NCBI GenBank assembly: GCA_947630175.1
Contig: CANRGJ010000004.1
Span: 124,001-188,000 of the forward strand
Direction of reading: 5' to 3'
From: an uncultured Ruminiclostridium sp.
Lineage (GTDB): Bacteria > Bacillota > Clostridia > Oscillospirales > Ruminococcaceae
DNA: 64,000 nt
Below the pieces are notes generated by a model, which saw nothing but the letters and a program-made list of their open reading frames with translations, was not told the origin of the DNA and did no database searches. The position numbers and the translations under genes are program-made. Positions 41,024 to 48,881 of this stretch are shown here, one piece after another; position 1 is the first letter of the stretch; every line of letters starts with the position of its first letter.

Positions 41024-42847
41024 TTATTCTACCGTTACAGATTTTGCCAGATTTCTCGGAGTGTCTATTGAACATTCCCTGTCAAGGGCGGTGTAATAGG
41101 CTGTCATTTGCAATGGTACTGCCGTTACAAGGGGCATAAGCAGGTCGTCGGTGTCGGGTATGCGGATAAAGTGGTCGGCAATGTCGGCGGTCACTTCGGC
41201 GCTGTCGCGGCAGACGAGGACTACCTTTGCTCCTCTCGCTTTGACTTCCTCAACGTTGGCTATGGTTTTGGCGAAGAGATTTGTCTGAGTAGCTACGGCG
41301 ATAACGGGCATTTCGTCGTCAATAAGGGAAATTGTGCCATGCTTCAGCTCGCCGCCTGCATAGCTTTCGGAGTGGATATAGCTTATCTCCTTTAGCTTCA
41401 GGCTTCCCTCCATACTCAGTGCATAGTCAAGTCCTCTGCCGATGTACAAAAGGCTCACTGCGTTCATCAGCTTTGCGGCTACACGCTGATACTGCTCTTT
41501 GCGGTCGATACATTCCTGTATAAGGTCGGGGAGTTGGAGCAGCTTGGCGGTGTAGTCACGGCAGGTTTCCGCCGATATTTTTCCTCTCGCATAGGCAAGG
41601 CGGAAAGCGAACATATACATAAATGCGCACTGTACCATATAGGCTTTGGTGGAGCAGACGCTTATCTCAGGTCCCGCAAGGGTCTTGACGGACATCTTCG
41701 CCTCGCGGTCGATAGAGCTTCCCGCCACGTTTACTGCCGCCAAGGTGTCAGCCCCTATGCTGTTGCCGAGGCGCAGGGCGGAAAGAGTGTCGGCAGTTTC
41801 GCCTGACTGGGAAATGATTATCAGCAGGTCGTCCTTGGTAATTAGGGGGTCGCGGTATTTAAATTCGGAGGCAATGTCAACCGTTACGGGTGTGCGGGCG
41901 ATCTGCTCGATGACGTACTTCCCTACCATTCCCGCGTGCATTGCGGAGCCGCAGCCGACGATAAACACGTTGCGGTAATTGCGGAGCATTTCGTCGGTAA
42001 GCCCACATTCCTCAAAGGAGGGCATTCCGTCGGATATCCTGGGGGTCAGGGTGTTTTTCAAGGCAGCGGGCTGTTCGTGTATCTCTTTCAGCATAAAATG
42101 CTCATAGCCGCCCTTCTGCGCGGCGGTGACGTCCCACTGAGCAGTCTGTATCTCCTTTTCTATCACGTTGCCGTGAATGTCGTAGAAGGTGACGCCGTTT
42201 TTGTCTATTTCCGCTATCTCTCCCGCTTCGGGGAGGTAGTAATTTTTTGTGTATTCAAGTATCGCGGTCATATCCGAGGCGATGAACATTTCGCCCTCGC
42301 CTATGCCGACTATCAGCGGGCTTTCCTTGCGGACGGCGTATATCTTGTTCTTATGCTCACGGAAGATTATTCCCAGAGAATATGCGCCCTCAAGCTCCGA
42401 AACGGTGGCGGCTATGGTTTCCAGCGGATTGCCGTTGTAATGATAGTCAAGCAGTTTTGCGACCGTTTCGGTGTCGGTCTGGCTCTCGAAAGAATAGCCG
42501 TTGCCAATTAAAAAATCCTTTATTTTGCGGTAGTTTTCGATTATGCCGTTATGTACTATGCTGACTCTGGCGTTGCCGTGGGGGTGGGCGTTTATGTCAG
42601 ACGGCTCGCCGTGGGTCGCCCAGCGGGTGTGTCCTATTCCCGCAACTGCTTTAAGCTCACCGTTTTCCAAGAGTCTTGGGACAAGTCCCTCGTCTATCTT
42701 GCCTTTTGCTTTTACCGTTTTCAGCTTGTCGCCCTCGAACACGGCGATACCCGCTGAGTCGTAACCCCTGTATTCCAGGTTTTTAAGAGAATGTACAAGT
42801 ATCTGTTGGCAGGCTTTGTCGCCTACATATCCTACTATTCCGCACAT
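41024..42847 (-). CDS. glmS: Glucosamine-6-phosphate synthase (isomerizing)
   Basis: GlmS makes glucosamine 6-phosphate from fructose 6-phosphate and glutamine, the entry to peptidoglycan and other amino-sugar polymers. The start at 42847 places the catalytic N-terminal Cys right after Met (MCGIVGYVGDKACQQ), with AAAGGAAG upstream. The 607-residue protein has the glutaminase domain (1-240; GHTRWATHGEPSDINAHPH) and two SIS isomerase domains with VGCGSAMHAGMVGKY, SQSGETADTLSAL and the C-terminal DTPRNLAKSVTVE. No glmS ribozyme core was seen in the leader. The FkbM gene follows in the same orientation. Confidence 0.97.
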   Translation of the reverse strand: MCGIVGYVGDKACQQILVHSLKNLEYRGYDSAGIAVFEGDKLKTVKAKGKIDEGLVPRLLENGELKAVAGIGHTRWATHGEPSDINAHPHGNARVSIVHNGIIENYRKIKDFLIGNGYSFESQTDTETVAKLLDYHYNGNPLETIAATVSELEGAYSLGIIFREHKNKIYAVRKESPLIVGIGEGEMFIASDMTAILEYTKNYYLPEAGEIAEIDKNGVTFYDIHGNVIEKEIQTAQWDVTAAQKGGYEHFMLKEIHEQPAALKNTLTPRISDGMPSFEECGLTDEMLRNYRNVFIVGCGSAMHAGMVGKYVIEQIARTPVTVDIASEFKYRDPLITKDDLLIIISQSGETADTLSALRLGNSIGADTLAAVNVAGSSIDREAKMSVKTLAGPEISVCSTKAYMVQCAFMYMFAFRLAYARGKISAETCRDYTAKLLQLPDLIQECIDRKEQYQRVAAKLMNAVSLLYIGRGLDYALSMEGSLKLKEISYIHSESYAGGELKHGTISLIDDEMPVIAVATQTNLFAKTIANVEEVKARGAKVVLVCRDSAEVTADIADHFIRIPDTDDLLMPLVTAVPLQMTAYYTALDRECSIDTPRNLAKSVTVE

Positions 42848-42921
42848 GGTGTTTCTTCCTTTCATCAGTTTGTTTCTATTTTACTGAAAAAATCTGTCAG
42901 TTATGTTCAGATATATGATTA

Positions 42922-42950
42922 AGTATAACACATATGAGGGAAAAAGTCCA
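42922..42950 (-). promoter_or_regulatory. Promoter of glmS
   Basis: On the minus strand TGGACT (42950-42945), a 17-bp spacer and TATACT (42927-42922) lie about 75 bp before the ATG. Confidence 0.5.
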
Positions 42951-42978
42951 GTGGAAAAAGCGATTTTATCAGGCGATA

Positions 42979-43007
42979 TTGACTTTTGGAGAGATAAGTG
43001 ATAACAT
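42979..43007 (+). promoter_or_regulatory. Promoter of recQ
   Basis: TTGACT (42979-42984), a 17-bp spacer and TAACAT (43002-43007) lie about 33 bp before the proposed ATG at 43040. Confidence 0.5.
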
Positions 43008-43039
43008 ATTTTTGTAATTTATTCATTTGGAGAGAAAAA

Positions 43040-44869
43040 ATGGACAAGCTGAAAACGCTTAAAGATATATTCGGTCATTCATATTTCCGTGCGGGGCAGG
43101 AGCAGGCGGTGGACTGTCTGCTGTCGGGACGGGATCTGCTTGCGGTTATGCCGACGGGTGCGGGAAAATCGGTCTGCTATCAGCTCCCCGCTGTGATGAG
43201 GGATGGGATAACGCTGGTGGTTTCCCCGCTAATCTCGCTTATGCAGGATCAGGCGCTGTCGCTTACGCAAAACGGTGTGGCGGCGGCGTTTCTGAACAGT
43301 TCCCTTTCCCACTCGGAATTTATGATGACGTTGCAAATGGCGGAGCAGGGAGCGTACAAAATACTGTTCGTTGCGCCTGAAAGGCTTGAAACGGAGACGT
43401 TCAGACGATTTGCGGCGGGGAGCGATATCGCTATGGTCATAGTTGACGAGGCGCACTGTGTAAGCCAGTGGGGGCAGGATTTCAGACCCAGCTACCTGAA
43501 AATCCCGGATTTTATAAATTCACTGGCAAAGCGCCCTGTGGTGGGAGCGTTCACCGCTACTGCCACCGAAAAGGTGAGGGAGGACATAAAGGAAAAGCTG
43601 AGACTGAAAGAGCCGATGGAGATAGTCACAGGCTTTGACAGACCTAATCTTTATTTTGAAGTTATAAAGACGGACACGAAAAGCAAGCCCGCTTTACTGG
43701 CGGAGCTTCTGAAAAAATTCGACGGGAAAAGCGGGATAGTTTACTGCTCCACAAGAAAACAGACGGAGCAGACCCTGGAGATATGCAGGGAAAACGGCGT
43801 TCCCGCCGCAATGTATCATGCGGGAATGTCCGACGCAGACAGGAGCAGAAATCAGGACGATTTCATCTTTGACAGGATAAGGGTCATTACCGCCACCAAC
43901 GCTTTTGGAATGGGCATTGACAAGTCCAACGTGGGATTTGTGATACACTACAATATGCCGAAAAGCCCCGAGGCTTACTATCAGGAGGCGGGACGGGCTG
44001 GGCGTGACGGAACCGCGGCGGACTGCGTACTGCTTTACAGTCCCGCAGACGTGAATACGGCAAGGTATTTTATCGACCACGCTGAGGGGGAGGGGCTTAC
44101 CGAGACGGAATTCAGGGAGTTCCAAAGGCAGGAAAAAAGACGGCTGAACGCTATGGTGGACTACTGCACCACTACGAAGTGTCTGAGGGAGTTCCTCCTC
44201 GCTTATTTCGGGGAGAAATGCACGAGCTGCTCGGGCTGTTCAAACTGCGGGACGGAGCTTGTGGAAAAGGATATAACCGATCCTGCAAGGAGGATAATAA
44301 GCTGTGTGTTCAGACTTCAGCAGAGAGGTTTTCACTACGGCTGGGCTATGATAAGCGCAGTGCTTATGGGAAGCAAGGGAGAAAAGGTTTTGCGTATGGG
44401 GCTGGACAGTCTTTCCACCTACGGGATAATGTCGGAATATCACAGGAAGGATATTCGGGATATGATAGATATGCTGGTGAACGACGGGTACCTTGGCAGG
44501 ACGGACGACGAATATCGGCTGATATACATAACCAAAAAGGGGCACAAGGCGGTCACAAGCGGGGAAGCCATAACTGTAAAAACAAGAGAAACAGTCAAGC
44601 TGAGAAAGCCTGATAAAAAGAGGGAGATCAAGAGCTACGACGAGGGGCTGTATCAGCGGCTGAAGGAGCTTAGGGCGATAGTTGCCAAAAGGAACAGGAT
44701 ACCCGCATATATGGTATTTACTAACGCCGCCCTTGAGGATATGGCGGAGAAAAAGCCGTCAGACGAGTATGAGTTTTTGCAGGTGAACGGAGTTGGCGCA
44801 GCAAAGCTGACAATGTACGGGCGGGAGTTCATAGACGAAATAAACGATTATGAAAATTTCAAGGAGTAA
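43040..44869 (+). CDS. recQ: ATP-dependent DNA helicase RecQ
   Basis: RecQ is a 3-prime to 5-prime helicase acting in recombination and repair. The start is taken at 43040 with GGAGAG upstream; an in-frame ATG at 42998 has no good SD. The 609-residue protein has the motor (about 1-330) with Walker A PTGAGKSVCYQL, DEAHCVSQWGQDFRPSY and the motif VI region QEAGRAGRDG. Next are the RQC zinc-binding part with cysteines in CLREFLLAYFGEKC and CSGCSNC, a winged helix, and a C-terminal HRDC domain (about 535-605). It is 2 bp upstream of the ArsC-like gene. Confidence 0.95.
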   Translation: MDKLKTLKDIFGHSYFRAGQEQAVDCLLSGRDLLAVMPTGAGKSVCYQLPAVMRDGITLVVSPLISLMQDQALSLTQNGVAAAFLNSSLSHSEFMMTLQMAEQGAYKILFVAPERLETETFRRFAAGSDIAMVIVDEAHCVSQWGQDFRPSYLKIPDFINSLAKRPVVGAFTATATEKVREDIKEKLRLKEPMEIVTGFDRPNLYFEVIKTDTKSKPALLAELLKKFDGKSGIVYCSTRKQTEQTLEICRENGVPAAMYHAGMSDADRSRNQDDFIFDRIRVITATNAFGMGIDKSNVGFVIHYNMPKSPEAYYQEAGRAGRDGTAADCVLLYSPADVNTARYFIDHAEGEGLTETEFREFQRQEKRRLNAMVDYCTTTKCLREFLLAYFGEKCTSCSGCSNCGTELVEKDITDPARRIISCVFRLQQRGFHYGWAMISAVLMGSKGEKVLRMGLDSLSTYGIMSEYHRKDIRDMIDMLVNDGYLGRTDDEYRLIYITKKGHKAVTSGEAITVKTRETVKLRKPDKKREIKSYDEGLYQRLKELRAIVAKRNRIPAYMVFTNAALEDMAEKKPSDEYEFLQVNGVGAAKLTMYGREFIDEINDYENFKE

Positions 44870-44871
44870 TT

Positions 44872-45216
44872 ATGAATATTCAGATATTCGGCACGAAAAA
44901 GTGCTTTGATACCAAAAAAGCGCAGAGATTTTTCAAGGAAAGAGGGATAAAGTTCCAGTTCATCGACCTTAACGAAAAGGCGATGAGCAAGGGAGAATTC
45001 AATTCGATATGCTCCGCTTTGGGAGGACTTGAAAAGGTGATAAACACCGAGGCGGAGGAATATTTTCAGGCAAAGTATTTGCTTGACGAGGCGAGGACAG
45101 AGAAGATACTTGCCACTCCTTCCCTGTTCAGAACGCCTATCGTAAGGGACGGGAAAAGGGTGACTGCGGGAAACTGTCCCGACGTATGGAAAAAGTGGAT
45201 AAGCGGGGAAAAATAG
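44872..45216 (+). CDS. ArsC/Spx-family thioredoxin-fold protein
   Basis: This 114-residue protein of the ArsC-like thioredoxin fold opens MNIQIFGTKKCFDTKKAQRF. Only one cysteine sits at the usual active site (KKCFDTKKA), so it matches the YffB/ArsC-related branch rather than the CxxC-containing Spx. LATPSLFRTPIVRDGKRVTAG is the conserved cis-Pro segment. Arsenate reduction would need additional cysteines, and there are no other ars genes here. It may be a thiol-redox protein of unknown substrate. It is 2 bp after recQ and uses an AGGAG within the recQ end. Confidence 0.85.
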   Translation: MNIQIFGTKKCFDTKKAQRFFKERGIKFQFIDLNEKAMSKGEFNSICSALGGLEKVINTEAEEYFQAKYLLDEARTEKILATPSLFRTPIVRDGKRVTAGNCPDVWKKWISGEK

Positions 45217-45230
45217 GAAAAGCTGTACTG

Positions 45231-45259
45231 TTGACAAAAAAATTTTTTTGTTGTATAAT
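45231..45259 (+). promoter_or_regulatory. Promoter of ssrA
   Basis: TTGACA (45231-45236), a 17-bp spacer and TATAAT (45254-45259) form a consensus promoter 16 bp before the mature 5-prime end. Confidence 0.9.
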
Positions 45260-45275
45260 AATTTTGCGCCTTAAT

Positions 45276-45626
45276 GGGACCGTAAAGGTTTCGACGGGGG
45301 CTGTGAAGCTTGCTAAGCATGCAGAGTTCTCCTAAACTCTTTAATAATGGGTAATTTAAAATTAAACGCAGATTATAGATCTGAACTCGTAGCTGCTTAA
45401 TTGCGGCTGCCGTCCTGCCGGGGAGTACTGCGGCCCCGGTTCGGGCGTCACTAAGCAGTGAACGTCTGCGGTAAGAGCCTTGTAACCTCAGATGTATCAA
45501 AGGGCTGCCGATTCGCTGTCCCGTCTGTCGGAAAGCGATGAGGGAGATTTTAAAGGCTGACTAAGCATGTAGAAAGGTGAGTGGAGTGGCTTTCGGACGC
45601 GAGTTCGACTCTCGCCGGTTCCACCA
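45276..45626 (+). ncRNA. ssrA: Transfer-messenger RNA (tmRNA)
   Basis: This 351-nt RNA rescues stalled ribosomes and tags their products for proteolysis. The 5-prime GGGACCG (45276-45282) pairs with CGGTTCC (45616-45622), followed by ACCA. The T-arm signature GAGTTCGACTCTCGC and the 5-prime block GTAAAGGTTTCGACGGGG are diagnostic. An open frame ending at TAA 45398-45400 reads NLKLNADYRSELVAA as the likely tag. Its C-terminal VAA suits ClpXP or Lon-type recognition. The exact resume codon is not certain. Pseudoknot-type pairings follow the tag. The gene is followed by two tandem terminator copies. Confidence 0.96.
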
Positions 45627-45681
45627 AACGAGAGCAAGGCGAACTTTGAGAGTTCGTTTAAGTTCTTCTTTGCTCCACCAC

Positions 45682-45832
45682 CAGCGTGACGCTGGACACA
45701 GCACGCTCCCAGATAACGGGAGCGTGTTTTTTATGTTCATCACCAAAAATCTTTTTGGTCGCAATATCACATCAGCGTGACGCTGGACACAGCATGCTCC
45801 CAAATAACGGAGTGTGTTTTTATTATGTTCTG
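45682..45832 (+). repeat. Tandem duplication of a terminator-bearing block
   Basis: Two copies of about 50 bp start at 45682 and 45773, 91 bp apart. Each has the palindrome CAGCGTGACGCTG, then GACACAGCA and a GC-rich terminator stem with a T run. Copy 1 has stem CACGCTCCC / GGGAGCGTG (45702-45710 with 45718-45726). Copy 2 differs by two transitions that leave the stem pairable through G-T wobbles. They act as terminators downstream of ssrA. Confidence 0.75.
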
Positions 45833-45913
45833 CTTATTTAGTATCATTTTGACAACCAATGAATAAGCGGGTGAAACGTTTTACCTTATATTTTTTAAAA
45901 TTCCTTTTTGCTA

Positions 45914-45942
45914 TTGACAAATTCTTCCCAAAATGCTAAAAT
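45914..45942 (+). promoter_or_regulatory. Promoter of the proS T-box unit
   Basis: TTGACA (45914-45919), a 17-bp spacer and TAAAAT (45937-45942) lie just upstream of the leader RNA. Confidence 0.8.
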
Positions 45943-45954
45943 ACTCATATAATC

Positions 45955-46194
45955 AAAAGGCTGTGAAAAGAATCACAATGCCTGGACATTTTCAGAGAGA
46001 GGGCGGTTGGTGAAAGCTCTCATTGTTCTGCGTTTGCCCATCTTTGAGCCTCCGCCGAAATAAGGCGTGACGGATGCTCCCGTTAAAGAGTAAATGCGGC
46101 GTTTGCCGCTGTAAGTGCGGTTTTACCGAAAACAGGTGGTACCACGGACTGAAAGTTCGCCCTGAGCAGTTTTGCTTGGGGCTTATATTTTTTT
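45955..46194 (+). promoter_or_regulatory. T-box leader of proS
   Basis: The leader has a Stem I with AGAGAGAGGGCGGTTGGTG, several middle stems and the T-box core AGGTGGTACCACGG (46134-46147). An intrinsic terminator follows (GCCCTGAGCA / TGCTTGGGGC, about 46161-46184, then a T run). It should sense uncharged tRNA-Pro and allow read-through into proS. I could not fix the specifier codon by eye, although CCT/CCG triplets occur at about 46049-46055. Confidence 0.9.
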
Positions 46195-46209
46195 GAAAGG
46201 AAAAATGCT

Positions 46210-47931
46210 ATGAAACTGGAAAAACTGGTCGGCGACCGATTCAAGGAAAGACCCTCCGACTGTCAGACGGACAGTCACGCCCTTATGGTAAGGGGCGGGT
46301 ATATGAAATATGTGGCAAACGGTATTTACTCCTCGTATATGCCTTTGCGCCGCATTACAAGAAAAATTGAGCAAATAATCCGTGAGGAAATGGACAGGAT
46401 AGACGGGCAGGAGGTGCAATTCCCTGTTGCTATGCCCGCTTCGCTGTGGGAGGAATCGGGAAGGTACACTTCCGTGGGAAAGGAGCTGCTGCGCTTTACC
46501 GACAGGAACGGCAGTCAGATGGTTCTGGGTATGACCCACGAGGAGGCGGCTGTCCAGCTTGTGCGTGATTACGGGCAAAGCTACGGAAAATACCCCTTTA
46601 TGATATATCAGATACAGACGAAATTCCGTGACGAGGCGCGTCCCAGAGCAGGGCTTATCAGAGTGCGGGAATTTACCATGAAGGACGGATATTCCTTCCA
46701 CACCTCTCAGGAGGATCTGGAGCAGTATTACGCAAAATGTCACAAGGCGTATGAAAATATTTTCCGCAGAACGGGTGTTCCCGAAGTTATTTCTGTTCTG
46801 TCAGACTCAGGTATGATGGGGGGAAATATCTCTCACGAATTTATGCTGCTCACGCCTATCGGTGAGGACAGCATAGCTATCTGTCAGGAATGTGGGTACA
46901 GCGCCAATATGGAGGCGGCTGAATGTCTGTACGATAACAGGGATAATTCCGAGGCGGAGGCTCTTACCAAAAAGGCTACTCCCAACGTTAAATCTATCGA
47001 AGAGGTTTGCGGATTTCTGGGAAGCTCCGCTGAAAAAAGCTGCAAAGCGGTGGTTTATCAGAAGAACGAGGACGACGCTTATGTTATCGTGTTCCTGAGA
47101 GGAGATCTGGACGTAAACGAAACGAAGCTGCGCAACTTTGTGGGCGGCGAGCTGCACCCTGCAATTATCACCGAGGAATCGGGAATTTGCGCAGGCTTTA
47201 TCGGTCCTGTGGGGCTGAACGTGAAAGCGACTGTGCTTTACGATCGCTCCTTGCAGGGGCAGAAAAATCTTATCTGCGGAGCGAACGAAGTTGACGCTCA
47301 CTACATGGGATTCTGCCCTGAGCGCGACGCAGACGTAAAGGAATACGGAGATTTTGCAAAGATCGCTGACGGCGGTATCTGCCCTATATGCAAAAAGCAC
47401 GCAATAAAGGTTTCAAGGGGTATTGAGGTAGGAAATATTTTCCAGCTTGGAACAAAGTACACCAAAACTATGGGAATGACCTATCTTGACGAAAACGGCG
47501 AGAGCCACTATCCTATAATGGGCTGTTACGGTATCGGCGTGGGAAGGCTTGCGGCATCGATATGCGAGGCGCACCACGACGATTACGGTCCTATATGGCC
47601 TATGCCTATTGCTCCGTGGCAGGTGCATATCTGCGCAGTGCGCGCAGATGACGCCGAGGTAAAAAAGACCGCAGATGAGCTTTACGAAAAGCTGGAGAAT
47701 ATGGGTGCAGAGGTTATGTATGACGACAGAGACGTGAGCGCAGGAGTTATGTTCTCAGACGCAGACCTGCTGGGTATTCCTGTCAGGGCAGTTGTAAGTC
47801 CCAGAAATCTTAAAGAAAACTGCTGTGAAATATCCGCAAGGGATAAGAGTTTCAGCATAAAAGTTCCTGTAAATGAGGCGGCGGAAAAGATAATGGAGCT
47901 TATAAAAGAGTTGATGGAGAAATATAACTGA
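46210..47931 (+). CDS. proS: Prolyl-tRNA synthetase (bacterial type)
   Basis: ProS charges tRNA-Pro. The 573-residue length and the insertion (editing) domain between motifs 2 and 3 (about 225-405) mark the bacterial class. The N-terminus KLVGDRFKERPSDCQTDSHA is typical. Class II motif 2 reads RPRAGLIRVREFTMKDGYSF and motif 3 is GCYGIGVGRLAASICEAHHD, followed by the anticodon-binding domain starting PIAPWQVHICAV. Expression is likely controlled by the T-box leader. A short stretch without a hairpin terminator precedes the tRNA-Thr gene. Confidence 0.97.
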   Translation: MKLEKLVGDRFKERPSDCQTDSHALMVRGGYMKYVANGIYSSYMPLRRITRKIEQIIREEMDRIDGQEVQFPVAMPASLWEESGRYTSVGKELLRFTDRNGSQMVLGMTHEEAAVQLVRDYGQSYGKYPFMIYQIQTKFRDEARPRAGLIRVREFTMKDGYSFHTSQEDLEQYYAKCHKAYENIFRRTGVPEVISVLSDSGMMGGNISHEFMLLTPIGEDSIAICQECGYSANMEAAECLYDNRDNSEAEALTKKATPNVKSIEEVCGFLGSSAEKSCKAVVYQKNEDDAYVIVFLRGDLDVNETKLRNFVGGELHPAIITEESGICAGFIGPVGLNVKATVLYDRSLQGQKNLICGANEVDAHYMGFCPERDADVKEYGDFAKIADGGICPICKKHAIKVSRGIEVGNIFQLGTKYTKTMGMTYLDENGESHYPIMGCYGIGVGRLAASICEAHHDDYGPIWPMPIAPWQVHICAVRADDAEVKKTADELYEKLENMGAEVMYDDRDVSAGVMFSDADLLGIPVRAVVSPRNLKENCCEISARDKSFSIKVPVNEAAEKIMELIKELMEKYN

Positions 47932-48030
47932 GGGTTATAATAATGTAAGGAGCAGACGTTTTTGTCTGTTCCATTTTGTTATGATTTTTTCAACGCTAAA
48001 AATTTATTTGAAATTTTTTGACAAATTCTG

Positions 48031-48059
48031 TTGACAAAGAGGGGGAGTTGTGATATAAT
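48031..48059 (+). promoter_or_regulatory. Promoter of tRNA-Thr
   Basis: TTGACA (48031-48036), a 17-bp spacer and TATAAT (48054-48059) are a full consensus 10 bp before the tRNA. A second TTGACA begins 12 bp upstream. Confidence 0.9.
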
Positions 48060-48069
48060 CATTTAGGTC

Positions 48070-48145
<76 letters not shown>

Positions 48146-48175
48146 AATGCTCCTCTGTATGAGGGGCATTTTTTA
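48146..48175 (+). terminator. Terminator of tRNA-Thr
   Basis: The stem AATGCTCCTC / GAGGGGCATT directly after the CCA end is followed by TTTTT. Another hairpin (AATCAGGCTT / AAGCCTGATT, 48213-48234) with a T run follows and lies against the end of the leftward gene at 48238. Confidence 0.85.
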
Positions 48176-48237
48176 ATATAAATTTTATATAATAGAAATT
48201 ATCTTGTATTATAATCAGGCTTGAAAGCCTGATTTTT

Positions 48238-48657
48238 TTAAATGAGAGTTTTTTTCAGATAATCCCCGTGGATATAATCGCCGCTGTCAAGGCGGTAATA
48301 GCCTGTGTCGGTCACGGCGGTGACGACTACTTCCTGGTCAAGGCTGTATCTGCTCACCTTTTTGCTCCCTTCGATGGCGTAAATGCGGCTGTAAACGCCG
48401 TCTGCGCTTACATACATTTTTCCCACGGCGGAATTTTCTTTCCAGAGAACGGTCTTATCCTCGGGCGCTATGCTGTTTTCGGAGGAAAAAGCATTTACGT
48501 ATGTGAACACGGTTTGATTTTCGGTGTTTTCCGACGGCTCGGCGCTTTCGTTCACGGTCTGGGGCTGCTCCGACGCTGATAAGTCGGGCTGTTTTACGGG
48601 TATCAGCGTTACGATAAGCAATACCATTGCTGCTATAAATACGGCTTTCTTGTTCAT
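48238..48657 (-). CDS. Small exported protein with possible SH3-like C-terminus
   Basis: This 139-residue protein has an N-terminal signal or anchor segment (about 3-20, KKAVFIAAMVLLIVTLIPV), a Ser/Glu/Asn-rich linker to about residue 50, and a beta-rich C-terminal part. The latter, with VYSRIYAIEGSKKVSRYSLD and VTAVTDTGYYRLDSGDYIHG, resembles bacterial SH3 domains of cell-wall proteins. No lipobox is visible, so it is either released or anchored by the helix. It stands alone behind its own promoter. A wall-associated role is the most that can be suggested; I do not recognise a specific family. Confidence 0.78.
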   Translation of the reverse strand: MNKKAVFIAAMVLLIVTLIPVKQPDLSASEQPQTVNESAEPSENTENQTVFTYVNAFSSENSIAPEDKTVLWKENSAVGKMYVSADGVYSRIYAIEGSKKVSRYSLDQEVVVTAVTDTGYYRLDSGDYIHGDYLKKTLI

Positions 48658-48698
48658 ATCATTCGTCCTTTCTGCTTTGCGCTTATCCTTACGCCTAT

Positions 48699-48727
48699 AT
48701 TATATTTATTTTTTCAAATCAAGTCAA
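48699..48727 (-). promoter_or_regulatory. Promoter of the small exported protein gene
   Basis: On the minus strand TTGACT (48727-48722), a 17-bp spacer and TATAAT (48704-48699) lie about 40 bp before the ATG. Confidence 0.75.
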
Positions 48728-48786
48728 TAGTTATCAGACCGATAAAAGGGACACTGTATTATCGGTACTTTTTATTGTATTGAAAA

Positions 48787-48820
48787 GCACAAATTCCCCC
48801 GAAAACGGGGGAATTTGTGC
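48787..48820 (-). terminator. Perfect 15-bp hairpin downstream of spoIVA
   Basis: GCACAAATTCCCCCG (48787-48801) pairs exactly with its complement (48806-48820) over a 4-nt loop. On the minus strand it is followed by CTTTTC rather than a long T run. It probably terminates or stabilises the sipL-spoIVA transcript. A smaller hairpin CAGGAA / TTCCTG lies next to it. Confidence 0.65.
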
Positions 48821-48881
48821 AGGAACACTTCCTGTGGGTGCAAAGCACGCACTTGTTATATGAAAGTGAAGGAAAGCGTTT

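Noticed and set aside
42848-42998. glmS ribozyme upstream of glmS
   Set aside because: The minus-strand leader lacks the ribozyme core (AGCGCCAGAACT-like) and the double pseudoknot pattern. Only a promoter and an SD are seen.
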